From positions 1-64,000 of the forward strand of contig JAODUO010000550.1 in the NCBI GenBank assembly GCA_025642075.2: a DNA stretch of 64,000 nucleotides. The letters run 5' to 3'. Source of the stretch: Ridgeia piscesae (Eukaryota > Annelida > Polychaeta > Sabellida > Siboglinidae). The notes under the pieces were generated by a model, which was given only the letters and a program-made list of their open reading frames with translations, was not told the DNA's origin and made no database searches. The position numbers and the translations under genes were made by a program. Below are positions 11,601 through 23,159 of the stretch, in pieces; the first letter of the stretch is position 1; each line of letters begins with the position of its first letter.

Positions 11601-14600
11601 TAGCACAGTCAGTGTTAGGTCAACTTACTTAGCACAGTCAGTGTTAGGTCAACTTACTTAGCACAGTCAGTGTTAGGTCAACTTACTTAGCACAGTCAGT
11701 GTTAGGTCAACTTACTTAGCACAGTCAGTGTTAGGTCAACTTACTTAGCACAGTCAGTGTTAGGTCAACTTACTTAGCAAAGTCAGTGTTAGGTCAACTT
11801 ACTTAGCACAGTCAGTGTTAGGTCAACTTACTTAGCATGGTCAGTGCTTAGGTCAACTTACTTAGCACGGTCAGTGTTAGGTCAACTTACTTAGCACAGT
11901 CAGTGTTAGGTCAACTTACTTAGCATGGTCAGTGCAGGTCAACTTACTTAGCACGGTCAGTGTTAGGTCAACTTACTTAGCACAGTCAGTGTTAGGTCAA
12001 TTTATTTAGTATAGTCAGTGTTAGGTCAATTATTTTACTTAGCACAGTCAGTGTTAGGTCAACTTACTTAGCACAGTCAGTGTTAGGTCAACTTACTTAG
12101 CACAGTCAGTGTTAGGTCAACTTACTTAGCATGGTCAGTGTTAGGTCAACTTACTTAGCATGGTCAGTGCATGTCAACTTACTTAGCACGGTCAGTGTTA
12201 GGTCAACTTACTTAGCACAGTCAGTGTTAGGTCAACTTACTTAGCACAGTCAGTGTTAGGTCAACTTACATAGCACAGTCAGTGTTAGGTCAACCCTTTC
12301 ATAGCACAGTCGGGATTAGGTCAACTTTTGAATCGGGTTGGGGCAACTTTTTGCACAGTCGGGGTTGGGGCAACTTCATAGCACGGGCGGGGTTGGGGCA
12401 ACTTCTTAGCACGGGCGGGGTTGGGGCAACTTCTTAGCCCCAGTGTTGGGGCAACTTACATAGCACAGTCAGTGTTAGGTCAACTTACATAGGGGCCCGT
12501 CATTTAGGGCAAAATTACTTAGCACAGTCAGTGTTAGGTCAACTTACTTAGCACAGTCAGTGTTAGGTCAACTTACTTAGCACAGTCAGTGTTAGGTCAA
12601 ACTTAAAATAGTATTAGGTCACCTTACTTAGCACAGTCAGTGTTAGGTCAACTTACTTAGCACAGTCAGTGTTAGGTCAACTTACATAGCACAGTCAGTG
12701 TTAGGTCAACTTACATAGCACAGTCAGTGTTAGGTCAACTTACTTAGCACAGTCAGTGTTAGGTCAACTTAATTAGCACAGTCAGTGTTAGGTCAACTTA
12801 CATAGCACAGTCAGTGTTAGGTCAACTTACATAGCACAGTCAGTGTTAGGTCAACTTACATAGCACAGTCAGTGTTAGGTCAACTTACTTAGCACAGTCA
12901 GTGTTAGGTCAACTTACTTAGCACAGTCAGTGTTAGGTCAATTCAAAAAGGGAGGTTAACTTACATAGCACAGTCAGTGTTAGGTCAACTTACTTAGCAC
13001 AGTCAGTGTTAGGTCAACTTAATTAGCACAGTCAGTGTTAGGTCAACTTACATAGCACAGTCAGTGTTAGGTCAACTTACATAGCACAGTCAGTGTTAGG
13101 TCAACTTACTTAGCATGGTCAGTGCATGTCAACTTATTTAGCACGGTCAGTGTTAGGTCAACTTACTTAGCACAGTCAGTGTTAGGTCAACTTACTTAGC
13201 ACAGTCAGTGTTAGGTCAACTTACATAGCACAGTCAGTGTTAGGTCAACTTACATAGCACAGTCAGTGTTAGGTCAACTTACTTAGCAAGGGCAGTGAGG
13301 GCAACTTAATTAGCACGGGCAGTGTTTGGTCAACTTACATAGCACAGTCAGTGTTAGGTCAATTTAGCACAGTCAGTGTTAGGTCAACTTACATAGCACA
13401 GTCAGTGTTAGGTCAACTTACTTAGCACAGTCAGTGTTAGGTCAACTTACTTAGCACAGTCAGTGTTAGGTCAACTTACATAGCACAGTCAGTGTTAGGT
13501 CAACTTACATAGCACAGTCAGTGTTAAGGCAACTTAATTAGCACAGTCAGTGTTAGGTCAACTTACATAGCACGGTCAGTGTTAGGTCAACTTACATAGC
13601 ACAGTCAGTGCAGGTCAACTTACTTAGCACAGTCAGTGTTAGGTCAACTTACATAGCACAGTCAGTGTTAGGTCAACTTACTTAGCACAGTCAGTGTTAG
13701 GTCAACTTACTTAGCACAGTCAGTGTTAGGTCAACTTACTTAGCATGGTCAGTGTTAGGTCAACTTACATAGCACAGTCAGTGTTAGGTCAACTTACATA
13801 GCACAGTCAGTGTTAGGTCAACTTACATAGCACAGTCAGTGTTAGGTCAACTTACATAGCACAGTAAGTGTTAGGTCAACTTACATAGCACAGTCAGTGT
13901 TAGGTCAACTTACATAGCACAGTCAGTGTTAGGTCAACTTACTTAGCACAGTCAGTGTTAGGTCAACTTACTTAGCACAGTCAGTGTTAGGTCAACTTAC
14001 TTTGCCCCTGTTAGGTCAACTTACATAGCACAGTCAGTGTTAGGTCAACTTACTTAGCACAGTCAGTGTTAGGTCAACTTACATAGCACAGTCAGTGTTA
14101 GGTCAACTTACTTAGCATGGTCAGTGCAGGTCAACTTACATAGCACAGTCAGTGTTAGGTCAACTTACATAGCACAGTCAGTGTTAGGTCAACTTACTTA
14201 GCACAGTCAGTGTTAGGTCAACTTACATAGCACAGTCAGTGTTAGGTCAATTTCTTAGCACAGTCAGTGTTAGGTCAACTTACTTTGCACAGTCAGGTTT
14301 GGTCAACTTACTTAGCACAGTCAGTGTTAGGTCAACTTACTTAGCACAGTCAGTGTTAGGTCAACTTACTTAGCACAGTCAGTGTTAGGTCAACTTACAT
14401 AGCACAGTCAGTGTTAGGTCAACTTACATAGCACAGTCAGTGTTAGGTCAACTTACTTAGCACAGTCAGTGTTAGGTCAACTTACTTAGCACAGTCAGTG
14501 TTAGGTCAACTTACTTAGCACAGTCAGTGTTAGGTCAACTTACTTAGCACGGTCAGTGTTAGGTCAACTTACTTAGCACGGTCAGTGTTAGGTCAACTTA

Positions 14601-17233
14601 CATAGCACAGTCAGTGTTAGGTCAACTTACTTAGCACAGTCAGTGTTAGGTCAACTTACTTAGCCTCAGTTTAGGTCAAATTTAGCACAGTCAGTGTGAG
14701 GTCAACTTACTTAGCACAGTCAGTGTTAGGTCAACTTACATAGCACAGTCAGTGTTAGGTCAACTTACATAGCACGGTCAACGTGAGGTCAACTTACCCA
14801 GCATGGTCAGTGTGAGGTCAAGGACTTGCTGCAACAGGTCACTGAAAGTTGTTATTTGCTGCTTATCAAAGCCAATAACAACTTGTCGAGTTGGCTCCCA
14901 TCTCACTCTGTAATACAATGTGCAACATTTGATGTGTTAATGTTAATAATTTACACCAGTAAAGCTGAATTGAACTTCCTCTAGTATGTTAACAAATACA
15001 CAATGTATTGTTTGTGTGAATGTTATGCCTGTTATATATAAAAAAAATATAAAATGTATGTATTAAATGAAGTGTACACAGTAAAAAAAAATTAATGATA
15101 ATAATTAATAAACATATAAATAAATAAAACTTCTAAAATCATAATGTATAAACTAAACTTATCAGCAATAAATTATTAAATTAAATAAAAATAAAATGAA
15201 TAATAAGTTATATTAATAAGTTAATAATTAATAATAAAGACACTAAAATAATTTAACAAACTATAATTATGGTTAAAATAGATTCATTATAGTACACATT
15301 ACAAGTAGTCTACATATGTGACTTTAAAAAGGTGTGTTTTAAAATTAGATTAAGAAAGTTCAAGCGAGTTTATATAAACTTTTACAACAAAACAATTGTC
15401 TGGAGAATGGATTGGCTCACCGCAGACTGCAATCTTCCATGTGGGCAGTCAGCTCGTTGTAGAAGTCAGACACCAGCTCAAGGGGGGACTTGCCAGGGTT
15501 CATGAACTCTGCACCTGCATATGTCTGCCAAACACACACCCCACACAAGGTACTGCCGCATTCAAGTGATAATTACCTAGTATGTATGATATAATTATGT
15601 GCTTGCTTTTCTTCGAGTTGCTGTATCTGTAGCATGCATCAAAGTTCACAACCCTGCAAGTGCCACGTTTATTTATGTGCTCCAACAATGCTGTTGACCT
15701 CGTTCTAAAACAGTTGCTAGACTATCAAAGTATATGTGTTGTGTGATCTCATCTGTCTCTTTCTCCTCAACAAACATTGTGGGCCCTTTTTATATTAAAA
15801 AACTGTTTATAGCTATATAAAGCAGCTTGTCAATGATTCATAGTTAAATAGACGTCATTGTATGCCATGTTGGTGATCTTATCTCATGAAACGTGAGATT
15901 ATATATGGATCCTGTGTAACATACTGATGATCTTACCTCGGGGATCCTCAGGTTAACATCACTTCCTCGCTCAATGAGTAGTTTCGCAAGGAAGAAGTTG
16001 CGGGGTAACAACCCCAGCTGCTCTGTGTGACCGCAAAGCACGATGTACAGTGGCGTCCTCTGGTAGCAACCTAGAGCAACATGGCCAGTCTATGCATGTA
16101 AAATATCATCATAAAATTTCATTAAAATAAATACAAAAAGTTGGCTAAACTTAACAAGTTTGCTACTCAGGGCAGATCATTTAGGAGGGTAAATTTATTT
16201 CAGTTTGCTATTTGACTCAATTATTGTAATGATTAATATTACTCATCCTTGCCTGCCAGGGATCACTCTGCTGGTTATGTCAGTACTGGCCACCAGTACC
16301 CGTGGCAGATCCTTTTGCAAAACTCACAGTTTAAGCTCAGCTTGAAATCGCTAAATATCACATAGAGCATGGTCGGCCTCTGGTCATATAATATTATAGT
16401 TTTTGGTTATTTCAGGGAAATGCTGCTCATGGTACCCCAGCAAACAAGGAACCATTTCTGAACCAGTTGGCACATGTCATACTGGTCTCATAATTGGTAC
16501 CGCTCCACCAGTACGTGTTTTCATGTGTATTCACGTGAATATACGTGTTCTGCCTGTTGTCACAAGTTTTGAACGAGTTTGACACGAGTCGTACTGGGTC
16601 AGAACTGGTACGGTTTCACTGGCACATGTCATCACATGACAAACTCGTGATTTCATAGTAAACACGTGTCGACACACCAAATTTGTTCACAGAATCCAGT
16701 GAATTCATGTGAATTGAGCCAGTTGAACTCGTGAATTCACTTACAGAACATGTGAAATCACGGGTCGTTGTTTGCTGGGACATGCAATGTTTGTGATGTA
16801 GAAGCAAATATCTGATTACATAGAACTGTTTGGGAGGGTACAGGTTATTAACTCATTAAATTTAGAAGCTGTCTTTAAATTGGGACAGGTATTTATACTG
16901 TTTTCACGGATGAAACAGTCACAACTGACAAAGTTAATAAACTTGTTCGATTTGCTTAAACCATGTACATTTTATAGGTAATATGACAATGCTAGTTTGC
17001 ATGGCAAATAGCCCTGGCTTAACATAACATGGATGATATATAACCATGCACTTACATAATATATATTTTAAATATAGAATTCAGAATATTTCAGATAAAT
17101 GCAAACAACAGTTGTACCTGAGGCCACCGTTTGATTATCTGTCATGGAAAATAAGCTGGACATTGAAACATGGTGTGCATTACTGCCAACATTAAAAAAC
17201 TGGTGATACATGAACTAGACAGCTCGTTAGTTA

Positions 17234-17308
<75 letters not shown>

Positions 17309-17503
17309 TATATATAAATATATAAAATTTTACATATATTTCTTTATGACATATTCTTGGTTGTACATACCTTCGTCCAGGTAGGAGGCACTGGTTGTCT
17401 CTCGAATGAGTCTCTCGGCCAGGTCGTACCGACATGATTCAAGTGCCTGAGTCAGCTCGGTCTCATTGAGACCAAACTCGACGTGGAAGATGTTGGCAGC
17501 CAT
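4652..17503 (-). CDS. Ankyrin-repeat protein with a probable split SOCS box (7 exons, 526 aa)
   Basis: Coding exons on the minus strand are 17503-17371, 16070-15937, 15524-15421, 14907-14798, 8575-8319, 6595-6453 and 5351-4652. All introns are GT-AG and the phases (1,0,2,1,0,2) join without a stop, giving 1581 nt. Ankyrin-type segments lie at about residues 48-90 (TPLYIVLC, LLIERGSDVNLR), 165-210 (GATLLHR, CESGADYNATDRSGVTPL) and 240-285 (VDVQDRRGRTALFYCLQ). The last exon carries SLKQLCSRVILKQL (343-356), the start of a SOCS box that normally recruits Elongin B/C and Cullin-5. About 100 residues of an internal repeat follow (roughly 33-residue units with VSLHS and QCQ), then LTSSRLKDLVRIL (465-477), which resembles the SOCS box second half. 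The tail is acidic and ends at EYW. By family it would be a substrate receptor of a ubiquitin ligase; the exact orthologue is unknown. Introns 4 and 5 hold minisatellites derived from the splice junctions themselves. The exon 1 start is the first ATG after a possible 5'-UTR splice acceptor near 17536. Confidence 0.85.
4866..5150 (-). repeat. Coding repeat, about 99-bp units, inside the ankyrin gene last exon
   Basis: The frame is kept through roughly three degenerate 33-residue units, each made of two similar halves (EVSLHSN..., ELTLQSD..., EVSLHSD..., DVSLHCS...). The insertion separates the two halves of the putative SOCS box. The DNA copies share the 18-mer AATGTAAGGACACTTCAG on the plus strand, spaced about 99 bp. 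Confidence 0.75.
5453..5607. repeat. (AT)n microsatellite
   Basis: An almost uninterrupted TA/AT tract with a few TATTATAATA breaks. It lies in intron 6 of the ankyrin gene, just upstream of the last exon on the minus strand. Confidence 0.95.
5671..5835. repeat. Interspersed repeat, copy 1 (inverted copy at 50705-50815)
   Basis: Contains AAGACCGCTCCACTCCGATT and ATCCAAAACATCAAAATAACC, both found in reverse complement at 50705-50815. The right edge GACGGCGGTCGTAAATGAGGGGTTCTACC resembles a DNA-transposon terminus, judging from its internal symmetry with TTATGACCACC near the left edge. It lies in intron 6 of the ankyrin gene. Confidence 0.6.
6596..7990 (-). repeat. 55-bp minisatellite of about 24 copies built from a 3' splice site
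   Basis: Each unit on the sense (minus) strand reads ...TGTCATTGGTAG then GTGGAAGACAGACGTGGTC. The true exon 6 begins at 6595 with TAG then GTGGATGTCCAAGACAGACG. The array therefore carries copies of the acceptor plus about the first 20 exon bases, with 5 exon bases deleted in most units. A copy at the far end (about 7961-7985) still has the undeleted exon form GGACGTCCAAGACAG but has lost the AG. Nearly all internal units keep the TAG acceptor. The array occupies most of intron 5 of the ankyrin gene. Confidence 0.9.
9055..10012 (+). pseudogene. Degenerate CR1/L2-like LINE, reverse-transcriptase C-terminus
   Basis: Frames broken by shifts and stops translate to segments typical of non-LTR reverse transcriptase. 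These include ALVGLLSDDETDY, a catalytic-loop-distal region; then CLELNVVKTKEL; then the ISGYK segment; and finally HDHYDLLHSGRRYRMP followed by a stop at 9723. The 3' end finishes with AATAAAGTC and an (ATT)n run near 10000, as in CR1/L2-type elements. It lies in intron 4 of the ankyrin gene, on the opposite strand to it. Only the 3' part is present, which is the usual result of 5'-truncated insertion. Confidence 0.8.
10610..14820 (-). repeat. 29-bp minisatellite of about 140 copies built from a 5' splice site
   Basis: The sense (minus) unit is GACCTAACACTGACTGTGCT, then AA or AT, then GTAAGTT. The true exon 4 ends GACCTCACACTGACCATGCT, then GG, with the donor GTAAGTT at 14797-14791. Alignment of the 29 bases gives 24 identities. 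The array starts immediately after the donor and runs about 4.2 kb into intron 4. Nearly every unit keeps GTAAGTT, a near-perfect U1 snRNA match. Two main unit types alternate (ACTTACTTAG and ACTTACATAG on the plus strand). Confidence 0.95.
12290..12520. repeat. G-rich divergent patch inside the 29-bp array
   Basis: Units here read GGGCGGGGTTGGGGCAACTT in place of GGTCAGTGTTAGGTCAACTT, with many A/T-to-G changes within a few adjacent units. The periodicity is otherwise kept. The pattern looks more like a consensus error in a repeat than like ordinary divergence, but true divergence is possible. Confidence 0.5.
15050..15300. other. AT-rich intron segment without features
   Basis: Low-complexity runs of A, T and AATAA dominate. 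It lies in intron 3 of the ankyrin gene. No gene or RNA signature is visible. Confidence 0.5.
16436..16779. mobile_element. MITE-like element with CCCAGCAAAC termini, copy 1
   Basis: Starts CCCAGCAAACAAGGAACCA and ends GTTGTTTGCTGGG, so the termini are inverted repeats of about 12 bp. The interior is rich in CACGTG-like palindromes and is closely similar to 47653-48010. No coding capacity is visible. The target duplication is not clear: flanks are TA and AC. It lies in intron 1 of the ankyrin gene. Confidence 0.8.
17235..17318. repeat. (AT)n microsatellite
   Basis: About 80 bp of pure TA repeat in ankyrin gene intron 1, ending roughly 50 bp from the exon 1 donor at 17370. Confidence 0.95.
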
Positions 17504-17742
17504 TACTGCCTTGCAACAAGCCTATGTTGCAACTCACCTGGGGATTACATTTCAAAGTTAGCATTTATTGGAAACTTTTTACTGCTCAATAATTATATTT
17601 AATATAAACATGTAAATACTATAATAATATTTTTTTCTATATTTTAAGTAACCTTTTTAATTAATAGTTTTATCTTAACTTAGTAAGACATTATTATATG
17701 ATTTTATTCTGCCCACATATTTAGGCAACAATTTACTCTATT

Positions 17743-17800
17743 ATAAAACTATATATATATATATATAAAAATATATATATATATATATATATACACACAC

Positions 17801-17847
<47 letters not shown>

Positions 17848-17848
17848 A
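17743..17848. repeat. (AT)n microsatellite cluster
   Basis: Two TA tracts separated by ACACACACCC, upstream of the ankyrin gene start. Confidence 0.95.
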
Positions 17849-18097
17849 CAATATGCTTTGAAAATTAAATCGGAAGCACACCCAAATTGCATTTACTTTG
17901 TACAAAGCTGTGTTTGCAACTTGTTCAGCACAGCAAATTGTTCAATTGTGGCATTCATAGGTCATTGCTGTTTTGAAATTGGCTTACAGCCTTAATTATG
18001 CCCACACCCATCTGACTAAATTATGACAAAGTACAAGTGAGTCAGAAAACTGTCTAACAATAACATGCAGATACTGGGACAGACAGTTTAATCTCCC

Positions 18098-18460
18098 ATG
18101 TAGAGCGCAGTGGCTCAGGGGTAAAACTTCGGACTCTTGACTAAGAGAACCTGGGTTCGAATCCTGTCCTGCAGTGTGAAACTGTGGGCAATGTTTTTCA
18201 CTCTACACTGTATCAGTTAATCACTCAGCTGTATGAATGAACAGCTGGCTATAGACAATGGTGGGTGTTTATGAGCTGCCTTCACACATTAATTGCACCA
18301 TGGTTGGATGCTTCCAACAGAAAATGAGATGGTACGTGTTTGATTGAACAGTTAGGTCTGTGTGCCAGGGAAGTAAAGTATAAATTGCGCTTTGAGCATG
18401 CAGTCCTGATCGAGGACTGGATATATATTGCGTGCTATATAAGAATTTACCTTTTAACGG
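18098..18460 (+). mobile_element. tRNA-derived SINE
   Basis: The head contains a Pol III A box, TGGCTCAGGGG (18111-18121), and a B box, GGTTCGAATCC (18154-18164), spaced as in a tRNA. The anticodon arm is degenerate (CTCTT/AAGAG around a short loop), so it is not a functional tRNA gene. The body contains TGCCAGGGAAGTAAAG, which is shared with 33590-33880 and 62760-62840 and suggests a common 3' domain. The element appears to end near TATATAAGAATTTACC. Confidence 0.75.
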
Positions 18461-19271
18461 TGCTTACTGACTAATTAGCCATGCAGCGATTACTAGTATT
18501 TTTTATATGAGTATGCATATATATATATATATATATATATATCCGTTATACTTACTAAGCTATGCAACAACATTTAAAGTCAACGTACATTATATGCATG
18601 TTATCAAATTCCCTAAAGTTGTCTACAGGGTTTACGCTCTTGGAATAACAGTACTAGTTAAAATTCTATTATCATGAAAAAATTGAGAATTCAAAGTTTC
18701 AAACACACCTTTTGAGAATATAGGCTTATAGTTATAACAAACAACATTTCGCATTTTAAATAAAACAATTATTATTTGTGTGAATTAACTTTGTCTTGAT
18801 TTTTTTGATTTTTCAGGTCAACAATAAAGTAAAACACTGTTCTCTTAGTGAATTATCTACCTGAGACATTTTATTTTATGTATTTTGCAATATTGGCTTC
18901 ACGACTTTGGATGATTTACTTGTTTAGAACAACAATTAAGTAGGAAATAAACTCGCTCGGGTCAACAAGCGAGCTTCCTTCATCCGGCTTCAAGAAGTTG
19001 GAACGAGCGACTATTATAGAAACGAGCCACTGCACCGTTTGGAGAGAGATGGGTTACGTTACGTTAACATAACAATTTACTGCCAACCTAGATTGAGCAT
19101 TACACACAAGCAGAACATTTAGAAAGAATATACACCAACTCTATAATCACATGATGACAGCTCGGATGGAACAACAATAAACGAATACAATCAACACAAC
19201 ATGTCGTTTTCCTACATTGCAAACCCCAGTAGAGGGGGACACTTGTCGTGTGGGTGAAGGACGCTTCAATC

Positions 19272-22200
19272 ATGGCGGTGTTGTTGTTTGTAGTACTATT
19301 TCTAATTACGCTATTTGCAACATTGCCTCTGTTTCTTTCGCGAGTAGCAGTCAAAGTAAGTCAATATAAAAACGATCTATATAAAAATGGAGCTTCGACA
19401 TCTCTATTCGAAACCGTTTTCTTGTAAATGTTTAATCGAAATAATATGTGTCTATTATCGCCCACGTTGTGTCATTGCTGTTATAAATGACATAATTCAT
19501 TGTATTTATCGAACATTTCTGGGTTTGAATGTTACAGGCCAGTACCGTTTTTTAGCACAATAATAAACAAATTATCCGTACACTACAGTGACCACTACCA
19601 TTGACATTGCACAACTGTTGTAAAGTATCTGGAAACTTGTTAATTAAAACATATAGGACCAGGGCCCGGGGACTATTTCACTGACATAATTTTTACGAAG
19701 TGTCTACGGCTACGCGTACGTGAGCCGTATCTTTAGACCCGTGGCCTAACCGCACGTGAGCATGCGCGCGTATCCTGTTTTTCAATTCTGCGCAAGCATG
19801 CTGCGTCCGTCTCGTCGCTCGGTACGGCGGGATTTTTTTTTACATTCTTAGATTTACTGACTGCCACATATAGGGCTATATATGTCAACTTGCGAAAAAA
19901 ATTACACGCACAAAATCTCACGTATATTTAGAACTGAGTGCCAAAAGAGCTTCCGTTTGTACGTACATCAACATGCATGCGTGGAAAAATTCATGTACTT
20001 TTATATTTGTTTGCTAAAGAAATGGCATGCACACGAAAAAAATCATCTAGGCCTACTTTTAGATCTGAGTGCTAAAGATACGACAATAGAGCAAGATATA
20101 AACATGCATGCGCGGGGAAACGTTTGGAACTGACAGCTACTATAGATAAGGCTCACGTATAGAAATCACGCCCAAGCGCTTATCGAGAATGCCGTACCTT
20201 AGATAAACGATGCTAAAAATACAGCTCACATAACCGAAAATTAAAGCATACGCATGCGCTGTATTAATGCCGTACTTTTAGACTGGCGGCCTAAATGTAT
20301 GGCTCACGTACGCGTAGCCACTGCCTAATTTTTACGAGTTCTTAAACACGATTTAGCACTTTATAGATTTTATCCTTAACACCCTGAAATGCCCTTAAGT
20401 TTAACACCGTGAAATGCCAATGGGGCATTGTCACTGGCATGGAAGTAGTGTCGTCGGTAATATGGCAACGGATATTTGCGTTTTGAAAATTTCATTTATT
20501 TTAACAATGGATTTTGTGTTACGATGAAAGATGCTTATCCTAATGAAATGGTGCCCATGCAGCTCCGCACTTTCAGTTGCCCTTACAAGGCATGCAACAT
20601 TTAGCTCTAAACTTTCATCATCATGGAATGGACACTAACACATATACAAAGTACTTTATGAGTATATCAAGTAGAAATACATGTCACATGATGATTGTTA
20701 GAATATTATATTCACAAAACCTAAAATGATTGTTGTAATATAGTTGGATCTAAAGTATAGTACACTTAATGAATCGGATTTCATTAATATGAAATATCTT
20801 ATTATGATAACCTGGCATAAGTATGTCAAATGTTTAGCATCACTTTATTGTGGAAATTCAAATAGCACTTTTGTTATTCAAAAATGCCTATTTACTGAAC
20901 CATTAATTTTTGGGGGAAAAATCTGTATCAATTTAAAGAATGACAATCATTTACCGGTAGTTTCATGCAAACTGGCATTTCTATCCTGGTCTGTTGTATT
21001 TGTAGTTGTTGTCATCATTTTCTCCGAAGACACCAGAGGAAGAAGATCTGTCATCACAACTTCACGAGAGGCAGTCAGAGCTGCGTGCCATCAACATGGT
21101 TGATGAGTTTGCAAAATATGCAAAGACGGAACGGAAAATCACCAAACTTACAGGAGACTTAAACAGCTACAGTAAGATAAAGAATAATATTATATTTATC
21201 ATGGGTCATTTAACTAAAGTTTGTTTCCTAAATTACTTTCCTTTGAACCACTCCTAGAGCATGACATTGTTGGAACAAGTTATACATTAAAGTTGTGCAT
21301 TACTCTTCATGAAAAATCATGGTAATTATATGGCTATTACATGCTGTCAGATGTTTTTTTAAAGAAATTATTTGTTTCTGCATGCTGCATTCAAAACCAT
21401 GGTCTCAGGTCTTTTTATAGTTTTAGGCATGGATATAATATATACACATGTATATGATATATATATAATATAATATATATATATATATATATATACAGAG
21501 AAGTCTAATGATGTGTTCGGCGACTGTTCGCTCAGGGTTTGAGTAACTGCGCACCTATTTTATTGTTGTACATTTTGAACTGTTGAATGAAAAAATCATT
21601 TCAGTTTCAATAAAGCATTAAGCATGTTAGCATCAAATAGCATATGTACAGGTTATACTGTACAACGAAATATTACAACAAATTTGTAAACAACAAACAG
21701 ACAACCTCAGTTGAAGAACTAAACATTGCACAACATAATTATGCAAATTCGTTGAATTAATTTCTTAAACTAGAATGTTTTGTAGTAATACAGCCTATAC
21801 AGGAATCATGTGTACATACTAATGTTGATTTATCACGTGGTATGCAATAAAGGAATAATCAAAGTATATGTTATATCACGTATATGGCAATAACAACATA
21901 TTTGTTATTTTCAGAAAAAAACCGCAGGGAAAAGCTGATGAAAATAAATCTGTTTTTACGTGTTGGAAGTCGACTATTACAGGTGAGACTTTTATGCTAT
22001 GATGTAATTTCTTCTTCATGTTCTGGTGTTGGACTGGATTAAATCAAATATAGCAATTAATAAAATTCTAACCATCACGTAAAACTTATATTTTCATCAG
22101 TCGTATTAGTATGTACACCATTTATTTACCAATCAAAGTGTTTATGTTACATTGTGATCATTACAAATATCTGAAGTAGCAGTTACTAATGCTGTTTATA

Positions 22201-23159
22201 GTTACATACTTCAAATAACACATGTACAATAATAGTAAAGGTATTTCACTGTTGTCATTATTCTCAGAATGTCCAAGTTTGGTGATCCAACAGAGCTAAA
22301 GGATATAGCATTCTTATGATCATGTACAGTCAGTGCAGAAGTCATTAAGGGAGTCTTCTTCATGCTATTTAAACACTCAAACAATTGTATGATCAAGTTG
22401 TTAAGCAGCTAATTTCTTCATTGTACTCTGTATACAACACTTTCTTGGACAACCAGATTTTGCATAACTGTACTACAGATAAATCTCTATACACTTTGTC
22501 ATATTCAAGACATGTGTCTTTGATTGCAGATACTGTGTCTACTCAGCTTGGTCTACCTGTACAGAGGTGTCCCGTTACTTCAACTTCCAGCTGATTGGCT
22601 CTATCCAGTCTCTTCACTCATCTCATTTCCCTTCGGTAGTGCAGGTATGAATACATAGATTTTCTCAGTTGCAGGTACAATAGTAAGTTCACAAAATACC
22701 AAACTACCTGGTATGCATTGAAAGCATTAAATGTGTTGAAAATAAATTGCTATATGTTACCGTCTGTTGAATTGGACATGCTAATGCAGATGCGGAGCAA
22801 TTTTCAGTCTAAAATGTAGCGAGTCTTACACATAAGGCTTGTATTAATGGATGGAGTTGAACCAATGCTAAGCATGTTTTTTTACTTTCTGACTATGAGA
22901 CCAGGCTTAAAATGTCTGATTTGTATATGCTCTTAGTCATTTTGAAACTGGTAGTTTGTAGTGTTTTGTAGACTCTATTTGTAAGCAGCCCGAGTCTGAG
23001 GTCTGCCAGGGAGAGTGGCCATGTGGACCACCAGTGAGGTTGCAGCAGTATGGCTACAGAGTGGTGTTTTATGTTACAGGAGCGGTCAGCATAACCTGCT
23101 GGCTTGTTGTGTGTCGGACAGTTGTCGGTCATGGTAAGGAGCTCTTGACCCAGGCTTGA
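19272..23159 (+). CDS. GET1: GET1/WRB, receptor subunit for tail-anchored protein insertion (5 exons, 162 aa)
   Basis: Exons are 19272-19355, 21030-21171, 21915-21982, 22530-22644 and 23080-23159. The splice sites are GT-AG, phases join (0,1,0,1), and the total is 489 nt. The product has an N-terminal membrane segment (VLLFVVLFLITLFATLPLF), then a charged coiled coil with the family signature INMVDEFAKYAKTERKITKL (about residues 49-68). A second membrane segment is split across exons 3 and 4, and the third lies around GAVSITCWLVVCRTVV. Length is close to the human protein (174 aa). In the ER membrane GET1/WRB pairs with CAML (GET2) and captures the ATPase GET3/TRC40 carrying tail-anchored clients. 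An in-frame alternative acceptor at 21004-21005 would add 8 residues; the shorter form fits the family spacing better. A poly(A) signal AATAAA lies at 23501-23506. The gene is followed tail-to-tail by the lebercilin homologue. Confidence 0.95.
21433..21496. repeat. (AT)n microsatellite
   Basis: Short TA-rich tract in GET1 intron 2. Confidence 0.85.

Larger units (their letters stand above)
17540..19271. promoter_or_regulatory. Divergent intergenic region between the ankyrin gene and GET1
   Basis: The two genes point away from each other, with start codons 1.77 kb apart. Promoters of both must lie here or just inside it, but no TATA box or initiator can be assigned with confidence. The region also holds AT microsatellites (17743-17848, 18515-18542) and a tRNA-derived SINE. 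Confidence 0.4.

Noticed and set aside
10610..14820. CRISPR-like array
   Set aside because: Units are tandem with no spacers, in an animal gene intron.
18101..18175. Possible tRNA gene
   Set aside because: A and B boxes are good, but the acceptor stem and anticodon arm do not fold properly and a SINE body follows.
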